The notes below the pieces were generated by a model. The model had not been told where the DNA came from. It did not search any database and saw nothing but the letters and a program-made list of their open reading frames with translations. The translations under genes were made by a program, and so were the position numbers. Below, piece after piece: positions 12,346 to 22,701 of a DNA stretch of 64,000 bases; the first letter of the stretch is position 1; each line of letters starts with the position of its first letter. This DNA comes from Neoceratodus forsteri (taxonomy: Eukaryota > Chordata > Ceratodontiformes > Ceratodontidae): positions 59,352,001 through 59,416,000 of the forward strand of contig JADMNL010000028.1 in assembly GCA_016271365.2 (NCBI GenBank). Reading direction: 5' to 3'.

Positions 12346-12648
12346 AGGATCCACCTATAGCATCCTTCAACTATTCAAGTGTTCCTTGCTGCTGTGGTCC
12401 ACCACCAACCTGATACCTCCACGGTACAGTCTAAGCCCATTTGCAAGCCCATTGAACTGCTGAACTGTAAATACCCCAAGCTGCAGCTTTGGGGAGTCTT
12501 TATTTAGCTAGCTAGCTAGGTAACTATTAGGGGGTTCGGTCCTGGGCAGAACTCTGCCAGAAAACTGTGCCCAGCCCAGACGTTTTATTGTTTCTACAGT
12601 TTACAGTTATTTGGGCCCCAACGAAGGATCCCCCAGCAACACCTACAC
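12346..12648. other. Flank between LINE and gypsy LTR, nothing recognised
   Basis: No coding or repeat signature I can name. A short gctagctagctagg tract is present at about 12507-12520. It is probably the original target DNA of the gypsy element or the decayed 5' end of the LINE. Confidence 0.4.
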
Positions 12649-13065
12649 TGTGATGTGGTACCCACCAAGAGGACTTTAGAGACATTTGGGGCAGCTGGGG
12701 GTTGTGTGAGGTGAGAATTGGTCAGTTAGTTGTTAATGTTGTTGTGCTTTCTCTCCTTTTTCTCCCTTCCCCAAAATAAATAGGGTCAATTGTTAATGTT
12801 ATATCTTAGTACTGTGAATCACTATAAGAAGAGGAATTGTTATTGTGTGAGGAGGGTCCTTGGGGGCAGCTACTGTATATTTTCCTGGGGGGTGGTATCC
12901 TGCAGTCTGTTCACAGGTATTCCCTGCCATTACCCCAGGTGGAGGCACCGCGTCATTTCTTTCTTTACTCCTGAACCCAGGACAGCCACCTCTGGGGGGG
13001 AAGGGGTGTCTAGGCGAGACCCGAGGGCCCCAGAAACAGCCAAGGTGAGTGAAAGGATTGTTACA
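12649..13065 (+). repeat. Candidate 5' LTR of the gypsy element
   Basis: Proposed from position and structure, since the 3' LTR is not in the window. The segment begins TGTGATG and ends GTTACA (5'-TG...CA-3'), is 417 bases long, contains AATAAA at 12775-12780, and sits directly upstream of a possible primer-binding segment (tggaggcattgctgg at 13069-13083) and of the gag N-terminus. I could not match the primer-binding segment to a specific tRNA with confidence. The exact left edge is a guess. Confidence 0.45.
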
Positions 13066-13275
13066 AACTGGAGGCATTGCTGGAATTTGCTGCCCTCTAG
13101 TGGCCACGCCAAAACTGCAACTCTGAAAATTATTGGTAACCCCCACCCCTCCGCCCCACCCCTGAATTGTTTCAAACAGAAAAGAGGCCTTCGAAGAGGT
13201 AGAGGACTGGTGTGCATTTTGAGGGATTTGACCCCCAGAAAGTGCTCCTGATCAAAAATGTGGCTGAAGAGCGAA
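13066..13275 (+). pseudogene. Gypsy leader and PNMA-like gag N-terminus
   Basis: Short leader followed by the first residues of gag. VEDWC (13199-13213) and, one frameshift later, EGFDPQKVLLIKNVAEERSK (13215-13274) match the N-terminal pattern of PNMA-family proteins and the gypsy gags they derive from: a WC motif, then DPxxxLLIxxV. The frame runs into a CR1 insertion at about 13276. It resumes at about 18206 with EFILGVLEEALKECRHMKI, which continues the same domain. The frameshift between the two motifs makes it non-functional. Confidence 0.65.
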
Positions 13276-14339
13276 GTAAGGGAAGTCACACAGCTTCATA
13301 TATGTCTGTTATATATTTATGTTCTGATTGTTTTCCAGAGTGGGACCAGGTGCCTGTGCACCTGCCAAACTGCCCCAGGCTGCCTTTTCCTGAGCATTCT
13401 TTCTGGGTAACTAGATTTTATTTTGGGGCTCATTTGAGTTGCCCGAGAATGTAAAGGCTATCACAGAACTGCCGCAGAATTGCTCCTAGCCTGACCGCAG
13501 CAAGCATGAGGTGCTGCCACAGAATGTAGGTCCAGTTTGCTGCAGTAAACACGGGGCCCTGGATAGTGTACACCTTTGTGGGGGGACATTACATGTTTAG
13601 AATCAACATATGTTGAACAACTTTGAGCAAAAGGGTAACAGGTAGCATTACATTAAATGAGATAAAGGTACGTCTTCCTGCCTCCGACCAGGAAGTACTA
13701 CTCCAAAGAAGGGGAAAAGTGGAAGAGAAAGCAAAAGAGGAAGAGATAAGACAAAACAACAATATGGTTTACGTTTAGGCCTTGAAAAGTCTAGGGACTG
13801 TATTATCTAATTAATCAGGGAGTGTTTAGTATTTCTTTTTAGAGGTTGTGCTATCTAGCTAATCTGGGAAGGCTTAGCAATTTGTGCTGCACAATTTAAA
13901 TTGAAAGGGGAGTGCTGTTAGATATTTATAAGTCATTCTTGGAACTAAAAAGGCTAAATAGGGGATAGCCACAACAAACATGATGGGAGTGGTGCAGTGG
14001 TTGTGGAGTGGCTGTCTTCATGGAGACGTTCTGGAGGCTGCGATGCTGCCCTATCTGCAGGCACCTCCCTGGGTTGAGGGAGGAAGTCACCTGTCTCTGA
14101 GCCGAGTTGGCCAGGTTACATGGGGCTTTTATCCCAACCCAGAAGCCACTGGGTCCACAACCTAAACCTCAAAGGATGCCCAGGAGGAGGAGTGGTTGGA
14201 ACACAGTGGGCTCAGGGAGGAGGGAGGGAGGGAGGGGGTCTGAGGCACATCCCCCAACCAGTCCAGTTAACAAACTCCTACGCTGTTTTAGAGGAGCAGG
14301 ACAGCCCCAAAGGTTCACCCACAGCTGAGACCAGGGAAG

Positions 14340-15130
14340 ATGAGCGGGTTCTCCATGATGGAGCCCAGAGGAAGGGGTAGAGAACCCCAGATGAGAAGGA
14401 AGCTTCTATTGGTGGGGGACTCAATTGTCTGGGGAGTTACTTTAAAGGAACCTAGCGGGAAAGACAGGGAGGTCAAGTGCATCCCAGGAAGCACAGCATG
14501 GAGGGATGGGAAGCAGATCAATAGGATCTCAAGAACAATAGCAAGGAGGGAGAAACTGGATGTCTTCAGCCACATGGGGATGAATGATGTGGCAAGACAC
14601 AGGGTGGAGTCAGTCAGAAGACAGGAGGACTTCAGGGAGCTGGGGGGGGAGCTTGAACCAAGTAGCACACTCCAACTCCTTCTCTGAGGTGCTATACCTG
14701 TCCACAGCAGGGGGGAGGCTAGGACACTCCGCATCCAGAAATTCAGCTTCTGGTTGAAGGAATGGTGTGCAAGGAAGGAGTTTGGCTTATTTATTTATTT
14801 ATTAAATTTTGATGACCGGGCAGGCCCACTGAGCCCCAAAGGTCCCTTTTTCACGGGTGACCCGGGATACAGTACAGTAACAGATAATAAGGTACAACAG
14901 GTTACAGAGAGAGTACAGATGATAACAAGGTTACAATAAAAGCAGTAATTCAGAATCAATTAGACGTACGAGCAGTGATTGTGTGAGGCTTCATGGCGGA
15001 CTGGGGCCCCACCTGGACGGATGCAAGCCTGTATAAGGATGATGGCCTGCATTCTTCCGGGAAGGGGACCACTATCCTGAGTGACAAGTTTGAATGCTTC
15101 AGCAGTGAGCATTTAAACTGGCCAAGGGGG
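14340..15130 (+). pseudogene. CR1 ORF1: SGNH-type esterase domain, split
   Basis: CR1-clade ORF1 proteins often contain an SGNH/GDSL esterase domain. Here block I is LLLVGDSIVWG (catalytic Ser in GDS), a CIPGSTAWRD segment follows, block III is FSHMGMNDVAR (HxGxND), and the last block is LYKDDGLHSSGKGTTILSDKF (Asp-x-x-His, 15029-15091). The final block is separated from the rest by an inserted 0.2 kb LINE 3' fragment (14785-14985). The segment 14107-14340 upstream probably encodes the rest of ORF1, but no domain is recognised there. Function is inferred from family motifs; this copy cannot be made as one protein. Confidence 0.75.
14785..14985 (-). mobile_element. 3' fragment of the Jockey-type LINE
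   Basis: Starts with (TTTA)n at about 14787-14804 and matches the terminus at 9.99 kb: gaccgggcaggcccactgagcc, a run of T, then gacccggg. Extremely 5'-truncated copy, inserted in the CR1 ORF1, so it is younger than that CR1. Confidence 0.88.
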
Positions 15131-15339
15131 TGGAGCCAGGAGGGTCAGGAGGCTTATAAACACCACCCCCAAGGGCACATGTAGGAAAATAAATTGTCAG
15201 CAAGTACAACTGAAGTTGTCAGAGAGAGGGGGGCCAAAGTGATGGAATCAGGACCACACAAGAAGGTAACTGGGGTTGGGGAAGGAGGCAGGAGAACAGT
15301 AACATGGGCAGAGAAGTAATCTAAAATGCACATGGAAGA

Positions 15340-16480
15340 CCATGGTAACTAATGCCCACAGCCTGGGAAATAAACTCCCAGACCTGGAGGCATTGATAGT
15401 AGAGACACAGCTGGACATAGTAGCAATAAATGAAACCTGGTACACTGCAAATCATGGGTGGGAAATCAATGTATGGGGCTATGCTCTGTTCAGGAGGGAT
15501 GGGGGGTAAAAAGGGGGGGGGAGTCACCCTGTATATGAGGGAAGATATAAAAGCAACACAGATACAGGGTAAGAAGTTGGAGGCTGAGGCACTGTGGGTC
15601 ACTCTTGAACCTGGAAATGGCATAGCAATACACACGGGTGATATACAGGCCTCCAGGACAGGAAGAGGAAGTGGGCAGGGAGCTCGTGGATGAAATACAC
15701 GAGATGACAGTGAAAGGTGAAATTCTGCTAATGGGAGATTTCAATATGCTGGACGTTGATTGGACCACCCAGGCAGCGGCTTCAGCCAGAAGCAGAGGCA
15801 TCCTAGATTCCATACAGGAGGCTGGACTCAGGCAGCTTGTGCTTGATCCCACTAGGGACATGGCAGTTCTGGATCTAGTGATGACCAATGGGGATAGAAT
15901 TGCAGATGTCTACGTAGAAGGGCAACTGGGATCTAGCGATTACCACATAGTGTGGTTCAGCATGGGGACAGGGACTCAGTCATGTCACACTAGCTCTGAG
16001 GTTTTGGATTTCAAAAAGGCGGACTTCGCTGAAATGGGGAGAGCTATCAAAATAGCCCTGGAGAAATGGGAGATAGGAGATGGCATGGACGAGCAGTGGG
16101 AACACCTAAAAGGAGCCATAGTGGAAGTGACAAACCAATGCATCAAACTGGTATCCAAAGACAAGAGAAGGAGAAGGCCACTATGGTTCTCGAAAGAGGT
16201 GGCAGACAAAGTAAGGGTTAAAAAGGTAGGGTTCAGGAAATATAAGGAGACCCAAAGAGAGGAGGACAGGGAAGTGTACCTAGAGTGTCTAAGGGAAGCA
16301 GGAAGAGCTATAAGGAGAGCAAAAGCACCGACAGAGGAAGGATTAGCGCAGACAGTAAAGGGGACAAGACATTCTACAGGTACATCAGCAAAAGAAGGAA
16401 AACCAGGAGTGGGATTGTTAGGCTCAAAGGTGAGGAAGGGGAGTATAAGGAGGGAGACATGGATAAGGCAGAAATACTGA
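15340..16480 (+). pseudogene. CR1 endonuclease domain
   Basis: Blocks: NETW at about 15427, the GGVTLYM segment (15430-15693), VIYRPPGQEEEV and LLMGDFNMLDVDW (Asn/Asp of the GDFN motif), LDLVMTNGD and LGSSDYHIVWF (SDY in place of the usual SDH, removing the catalytic His). The linker RPLWFSKEVADKVR and the basic helix near 16300 precede the RT. The main ORF of 280 codons (15638-16480) starts inside the domain; the N-terminal part is in another frame. Confidence 0.85.
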
Positions 16481-16599
16481 ATAAATACTTCTGTTCAGTA
16501 TTCATGGAAGAGGGGGAAGGACAGGGACCAAAGCCATGCAACAGATGCCAAGGGGGGGAAACAGGTGGACAACAGTCCATTCACAGGAGAGAGAGTCCT

Positions 16600-18097
16600 G
16601 CAGGAGCTCATTAAATTGAAGGTGGACAAAGCAATGGCGCCAGACGGCATACACCTGAGGATATTAAGGGAGCTGTGAAGAGAGCTAGCAGAACCTCTGG
16701 CAGCCTTGTTCACAGAGTCACTCAACACAGGAGTGGTACCAGAGAATTGGAGGATGACACATGTGATCCCTGTACACAAATCCGGCAGTAGGGAGAAGGC
16801 GGGGAACTATACACTGGTCAGCCTCACCTCAGTAGCAAGGAAGATCATGGAGGCACTGCTTAAGGAAAGGACAGTAAGACATCTAGAAGCCATCGGTGCC
16901 CAGGACCCTAGCCAGCATGGTTTCACAGTGGGTAGGTCATGTCAGACAAATCTGATACATTTCTTTTACTGAGTAACGAAGTAAATCGGGGGGAGGTCAG
17001 TGGACGTTTCCTATCTCAACTTCAGCAAAGCCTTCAACACCATCCCACATAAGAGGCTGGTTAACAAGATGGGTAGTCTGGGCATGTGAGACAAGGTAGT
17101 AAACTGGGTTAGGAACTGGCTGACAGACAAGAGGCAGGGGGTGGTGGTAAATGGGGTAGAATCTGGGGAGAGGGGGGTGACCAGCGGGGTACCTCAGGGA
17201 TCACTCTTTGGGCCAGTCCTTTTCAATGTCTTCGTCAGTGACATTGCAGAGGGGCTGGAAGGAAAGGTCTGCCTGTTTGCAGATAACACCAAGATCTGTA
17301 ACAGGGTGGATACTCTGGAAGGGGTGAAGAAAATGAGGAAGGACCTGGGGAAGCTTGAGAAATGGTCTGAGGAGTGGCAACTGAGGTTTAATTCAAAGAT
17401 GTACAAAATTATGCACCTGGGACATAGAAACCCTGGAGAGAGCTACAGGATGGGGGGGGGGTGCTGACAGTCACCAAGGAAGAAAGGGACCTGGGGGTTA
17501 TTATTTCAGATGACCTGAAAATGTCAAAGCACAGCACAAGGGCAGCAGGGAAGGCTAATGGCATGCTGAGGTATCACTAGCAAAAGACAAGAGGTAGTGA
17601 TGCCATTAAACAAAACCCTGGTCAGGCCTGACATGGAGTACTGTGTGCAGTTCTGGAGGCCACACCTTCGACAGGACAGTAACAGGCTGGAGAAGGTCCA
17701 GAGAAGGGTGACCAAGATGGTACAGGGTTTGCACCACAAAACTTATGAAGAGAGATTAAGGGACCTCAATATGTATTCACTGGAGGAGTGGAGGGAGAGA
17801 GAGGACATGATAGAAACATTCAAGTACCTCAAGGGCATAAACAAGGTGCGGGGGGGTACATTCAAGTACCTCAAGTGCATAAACAAGGTGCAGGGGGAGA
17901 CATCTTCCAATACAGCAGAAGTACAAGAACGAGGGGCATGACATGAAATTGGAAGGTGGCAGGTTAAGAGGGAATGTCAGGAAGTTTTTCTTCACAGAGA
18001 GGGTGGTGGACACATGGAATGGTCTGCCACTAGAGGTGGTGGGAGCAAGCACAGTAGTTGGATTTAAACATGCATGGGACAGGCATAGGGGAACCAT
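16600..18097 (+). pseudogene. CR1 reverse transcriptase and C-terminal region
   Basis: RT begins near ELIKLKVDKAMAPDGIHLRI (about 16605), continues with VIPVHKSGSREKAGNYTLVS and DPSQHGFTVGRSCQTNL (16706-16972), then GVPQGSLFGPVLFNVFVSDI and LFADNTKICNR (17141-17467). The second Asp of the FADD block is Asn here. The C-terminal part has FWRPHLRQDSNRLEKVQRR and YEERLRDLNMYSLEEW (17597-17941), with a local duplication 'FKYL KGINKV / FKYL KCINKV', then FFTERVVDTWNGLP (17943-18131). There are four or more frameshifts. Confidence 0.9.
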
Positions 18098-18205
18098 AGA
18101 GGTAAAGCAGAGGGTGGGTCAGAAGCCGTAATCAAGTATGGGGCTTACGGGCAGACTAGATGGGCCTAGCAGTCCTTATTTGCTGACAGTTTCTATGTTT
18201 CTATA

Positions 18206-19650
18206 AAGAGTTCATCTTGGGGGTGCTGGAGGAGGCCCTGAAGGAATGTAGGCACATGAAGATTTAAAGAGTGACTAGAGAACCAAGCACCTGGTTTAGC
18301 AATTTAAATTGTATTGACGGATAAGGACTTGAGTATTGTAGATGTGCCCCCTACAGTGATACTCGAAGGATTTTAAGAAACCTGGGTGGTGCAGATTAAG
18401 GGAGTCCTTCCCCCTCCCTCGTCCCCCCATCCAAACAAAGAAGGGGATTTCAAGGCTAAGCTAGTCGTTGTTGGCTAGCAAAGGGAAGTCCGTGAAAGAT
18501 GTACAGACTTTGCTTCAAGAAGGGGAACCAACCCTGATAGTACTACCCAGTGGAATGACCCCCTCCGTGGTGGCACCACATAAACAGTACAAGAGGTTGA
18601 GCACCTTCTCGAGAGCCACCCCAACTCCAGTGGGAGAGGACAATTATGAAAGCTGGATGAGCCAGGCTGCTGAAATGGTACAAGTGTGGAGGTGTTCAGA
18701 TGAGGAGAAGTGCAAACAGATTGTGGAGAGCTTAAGGGGTATGGTGTTGTATGTAATTCAGTCATTGCGAGCCAACCAGCCTACATGTACTGCAGATGAT
18801 CACTTGGCCGTATTGAAGAGTACCTTTGGGACAGTGTAAAAGAAGGAGGCTCTTTTTTTCCAGCAGAGGGGCACCATGCAACGAGAAGGGGAGAAGCTGT
18901 CCCAGTATATCACCAGAGTAGAGGCAATGATCGGGAAGATTGCTGAGACTGGAGGGGTCCCTTCAGGACAGATCACCCAGATAAGATTAGACCAGATTTT
19001 AAGAGGTGCTGTTCACTCTTGTCTAACCCTAATAGCCCTCCAGCTGAAAGAACGGTCAGCAGACACCCCACCTTTAAGCAGTTGCTTGACGAGGTAAAGG
19101 AGGAGAAAGCTCAAGATGACACTGCTGACTCTCTTCAGGTACCCGCTGCAACAGTTCCTGCCCTGTGGCTCCACAAAGCCAGCCGCATGGAGTCAATCAC
19201 CTCACCAGATGTGGAAGCTGTGCTCAGAGAGATTACAGACTGTATGAAAACCTAGCAAATGGCACAGGAGTCTTGGCCACAACCCAGTATGGCAGAGTTG
19301 CAAGAAATTCGAGAGTGTGTGAGGGCTCTGCAGCTGGCCCAAGAGTTCCAACCACAGTCAAATAGTGTGATGCCTGAACAGGGCAACCACGTGACCGTTG
19401 TTGCTGCTAAGAGTGTCAGGCCACAGCTGCCTGCTGTGAATCAAGAAGGACTATTTTGCTGTAGATGTGGGCAAGTTGGGCACCTTGTCTATGGATGTGT
19501 CAGTGCAGAGAACCTACCATTAGTAGAAGAGAAAAAAAGAGACAAAGAAATCAGGGAAATGACAGAGAAGCCCAGTGAGGGAGTGACCCGGGTCTCCAAA
19601 AGTGGACAGTTCCACCAAATGGATAGAATCAGAAATCCCTCAAGGGAGCA
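18206..19650 (+). pseudogene. Gypsy gag, PNMA-like capsid and zinc knuckle
   Basis: Main body of the Ty3/gypsy gag. Order: EFILGVLEEALKECRHMKI and VTREPS (N-terminal domain, 18208 on); GKSVKDVQTLL; capsid start YKRLSTFSRATPTPVGEDNY, followed by ESWMSQAAEMVQVWRCSD and IVESLRGMVLYVIQSLRANQ (18468-18839). This is the arrangement seen in PNMA proteins and their gypsy ancestors. Then come RDEGEKLSQY-type sequence with the SQYITRVEAM motif, and a CCHC zinc knuckle CCRCGQVGHLVYGC (about 19461-19502, C-x2-C-x4-H-x4-C). A frameshift/stop at 18839 and others split it. Cut upstream by the CR1. Confidence 0.85.
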
Positions 19651-20046
19651 AGGTGCCCCAGACCAGATAGGTTCTAAGGCCAATGTGGAAGTTCTGGTTG
19701 AAGGATTGCTGTGTTTTACCTTATTGGACAGTGGATCACAGGTCACTATTATCCACTGGACTTCCTATAACTGCCACCTCAAGCACCTGCTGCTCCTACC
19801 TCTGTCAGGTTTATCGGTGTGGAGGATAGGTGACGCAAGTTGCCCTTACGATAGTTATTGCATAGTACAGATTGCATTCATCTTGAAGGGTGCTGATCAA
19901 CAACCAAGATTGTGACCATGGCTCTGATCTGCCAAGAGAATGACTGATATGCTTGTCTTGATTGGGACAAATGTAAATATGTCTGGCAGGCTGGCTAAAC
20001 TTTGTCAGGAGAGAGGCGGAGTGGACAACCTGTTGCACTCCTCCAT
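19651..20046 (+). pseudogene. Gypsy aspartic protease
   Basis: Follows gag in the same ORF (19259-19915). The active-site motif LLDSGSQVTII (about 19722-19754) is intact as DSG, preceded by NVEVLVEGLLCF, and followed by LPLSGLSVWRIGDASCPYDSY and, after a stop, VLIGTNVNMSGRLAKLC. This is the usual retropepsin order in gypsy elements. The 3' part is interrupted by a MITE at 20047 and a hAT element at 20441, between which about 46 bases (20395-20440) of the gypsy remain. Confidence 0.82.
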
Positions 20047-20386
20047 TAGGGTTATCGCCTGTCCCTATTTTTGCAGGACAGTCCTGATTTGCGCCACTGT
20101 GTCCTGCAGAAAAACATGAAAAATACTATATGTCCTGACATTGTACTAGAAAAGATATTTTCAGATTTTCCTGTAAATGTTGCAAAGAACTAGAATACCT
20201 TAACTAAAATACCTTAAATAATAAGAAACAGTAGAAACAACCAAAAAACTACAATACTTAGTCTTAATCTGATTATTTAGAGAAAACAAGTCTACTGCAT
20301 TAGTCGAGGTTATATATTGTCCTGCGAAAAATCATGTTTCAGTAGGAAATGTCCCACTTTGGGCTTCTTAAAAGGTGGTAACCCTA
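20047..20386. mobile_element. hAT-type MITE with 8-bp TSD
   Basis: 340-base non-coding element. Terminal inverted repeats are TAGGGTTATCGCC at the left and GGTGGTAACCCTA at the right, and both sides carry a perfect 8-base target-site duplication TCCTCCAT (20039-20046 and 20387-20394). An 8-base duplication and short TIRs fit the hAT superfamily. Removing it and one duplication rejoins the gypsy sequence. Confidence 0.93.
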
Positions 20387-21607
20387 TCCTCCATCCAAGG
20401 TGTGGTGAAGAGGGTTAGCATGTCCTTAGATGCTACTGAACAGGGGTCAATCTTAACATTCATTTACTAGCCTGGGTACTAGTGCAGATTGATGCGGGCT
20501 AGTGCAGGACCTCTGTCACTGCCCGGTTGGGCTAGTGCAGTTCCTCTGGTGGAAAGCTGCAGTTTCATTCTCTGCCTGTTGTGCTGTGAAAAACACCAGC
20601 ATGAAGTGTGATCGGAGCAGTGAGACCGCAAAGAAGTAAAGCAAAAAAAAATTAAAAATGGGATTGGACAACTGACTGAAACCACAAAGAGTAACCCCCC
20701 CCTCCGTCAAACTGAACAACACCCCAGCAGCAGCATTCAGGACACAGCACAGTTGGAAAAGTGAGACTGCAGACTGCACATAATTAAAGACAAGCAGCTC
20801 AGTATTTAAGTCAAGACTAGTCGTAGGGCAGCATTTGCATCATAACGGGTCAGAAGTAAATCAAGACAGACCGCTGAAACATAATGCACTCCGACCTCAT
20901 CTCCGCTGTTCCATTTGTTTTAGCCTTATCCCTGTCACCTTGTGCTGTGGTTACCATCTGAGAAACTGCAAAGGAGCAGTGGCAGCAGATAGTATGTATG
21001 AGTGAGAAAATGGGCTCCTCCAAAGGAAAAATGTGATCGGAGCACCCCCCCAAAACTGAACAGTCAGGACATGGCGCTGTCGGGAGAGTAAGATGCCTTG
21101 TCCCGACCCTGTCACCCTGTAGTCGCCATCATTCTGAGAAGCACTCTGAAGCAGCAGCAGCAGCAAATATGTGCCAGTAAGAAAATGGACTCCTCTGTCC
21201 TAACTGTAACAACTGGTCTCCATCTCCACACGCAGTAATAGTACAAAGACAGATCCCTGAGTCCGCCCCCCCAAGTAAAACAACATCACTAAATTCACCA
21301 GCATTCACACCAGAGTGCAGTTGGAACAGTGAGAGACCACGGTACTAATCAAACAAGAGACTACAGGCTACAGCCCAGAAACACAAGGAGGTAAAACCAG
21401 CATTTCGACTTCCGTGGTTCTTTTCAGCCTTGTCCCTGTGGTCTGTCTGAGCTGAGAGTGACTGTGATAGTGATACAAGTGTGCTTGAGACTGAGCCGCA
21501 CTCCCCTGACACCACACAATCCAGCAACATTTAAGGATCTTTTGACATTTATATTAAGAGCTTTAAGACAATTACATTAAGACACTGACTTCACTAAGTG
21601 TTTTATA

Positions 21608-21627
21608 ATATATATATATATATATAA
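21608..21627. repeat. (TA)n microsatellite
   Basis: Perfect TA tract visible in the sequence, left flank of the nested LINE fragment. Confidence 0.9.
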
Positions 21628-21631
21628 TTTA

Positions 21632-22422
21632 TTATTTATTTATTTATGACTTTGATAACCGGGTGAGTGCACTGATCCCAGGAACCATTTTCAGGCACGA
21701 CCCGGGCCATAACACATGGGGCAGGGTGATAGTGGAGTACAAGGTAACAGTAATACACATGAAACAGATTTGATATAAGCAACAATAGTAAGCACAATAT
21801 ACAGGTTTGATGCATAGGTCCATTTGAGAACAGTGAATACAAGGTTTCAATATCGGACATGAGAAGACTTGGTACAAACAAACAAATCATAGGTACAGTG
21901 TACAATGTGAGACTGCATTGTCCAGTGAGCAAGTAATACACAGAATACTCAGTAAAAAAATTTATATACAATACGTACAGGCAAGGAAGTCGAATATTAC
22001 TGTGAAAAATGCAATATAACAATTGTAGGCAAGAGAGTTGACTAGTGTGGGTAGTTGGGTAACCCCTGGGCTGGGGAGTTGACTAGTGTGGGTTGGTGTG
22101 AGACCCCTGGGAGCATCGGCAGGATGAGTTTGCCAGGAACCAGACTTTAAGGTGGGACTTGAAACTGGAGTGTGTGTCAATGGAACAGAGTTCAGCCAGT
22201 AGTTTGTTCCATTGCAAAGGGGCAGCTGCAGACCAAGCTCTGCTACCCATGTTGGTGGCTACCCTAGGAACAGCTAGAGGGGGAGTACCATTTGAGCGGA
22301 GGTTGCGGAGGAGTGTTCGGGTTTTCAGAGGGGCAGTTAGGGGGGATTCTAGAGCCATGCAGATGACATTGTCCACCACGCAGCAGAAGGCTAGGTCAAA
22401 GTGACCTTGCAGCAGTAGCCAT

Positions 22423-22424
<2 letters not shown>
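21632..22424 (-). mobile_element. Jockey-type LINE 3' fragment inside the hAT element
   Basis: Begins with (TTTA)n and gataaccgggtgagtgcactga, matching the terminus at 9.99 kb, and ends in the C-terminal ORF region (frame 22083-22379: RVATNMGSRAWSAAAPLQWN and FKSHLKVW). It sits between (TA)n tracts at 21608-21627 and 22424-22452, so it probably inserted into a TA microsatellite. Confidence 0.85.
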
Positions 22425-22467
<43 letters not shown>

Positions 22468-22469
22468 TA
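22424..22469. repeat. (AT)n(AC)n microsatellite
   Basis: AT tract of about 28 bases followed by an AC tract, directly visible; right flank of the nested LINE fragment. Confidence 0.95.
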
Positions 22470-22701
22470 TACATATGTACATGAAGTATTTAATTTCACA
22501 GAGTTCATTTGTAATTTAGGTTTCAAATAAATTCAGACACGTGTTTGATGCATTTCGATTTTATTTGCCTTTTGATTAACAAATCACTGTGAACCATACT
22601 GACTGCGGGCTAGTGCAAACTTCTGCAGGTTATTGCAATCTTTAGTTCACTAGCCTAGCTGGCTAGTGCAAAAAAAGTTAAGGTAGACCCTTGCTACTGA
22701 A

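Larger units (their letters stand above)
13276..18205 (+). mobile_element. Near full-length CR1 LINE inserted in gypsy gag
   Basis: Plus-strand CR1 with 5' leader, ORF1 (esterase), ORF2 (endonuclease, RT, C-terminal region) and 3' end, about 4.7 kb once the nested 0.2 kb LINE fragment is removed. The left edge is set by the point where gypsy gag stops (13275), the right edge by the 3' terminus with gtttctatgtttctat (about 18190-18205), after which gag resumes. The same 3' terminus ends the CR1 at 26.39 kb. Many frameshifts split ORF2. It is the only CR1 in the window with a recognisable ORF1. Confidence 0.85.
20441..22693. mobile_element. Non-autonomous hAT element with 8-bp TSD
   Basis: Termini CAGGGGTCAATCTTAAC (20441-20457) and GTTAAGGTAGACCCTTG (22677-22693) are imperfect inverted repeats. 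They are flanked by a perfect 8-base duplication CTACTGAA (20433-20440 and 22694-22701). Excising the element with one duplication restores the gypsy frame (DAT-EPEPELVDDPT). The octamer CTAGTGCA occurs three times near the left end (20479, 20499, 20532) and twice near the right end (22610, 22663), like the subterminal motifs bound by hAT transposases. No transposase is seen. The interior has repeated segments and carries a LINE fragment. Confidence 0.92.
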
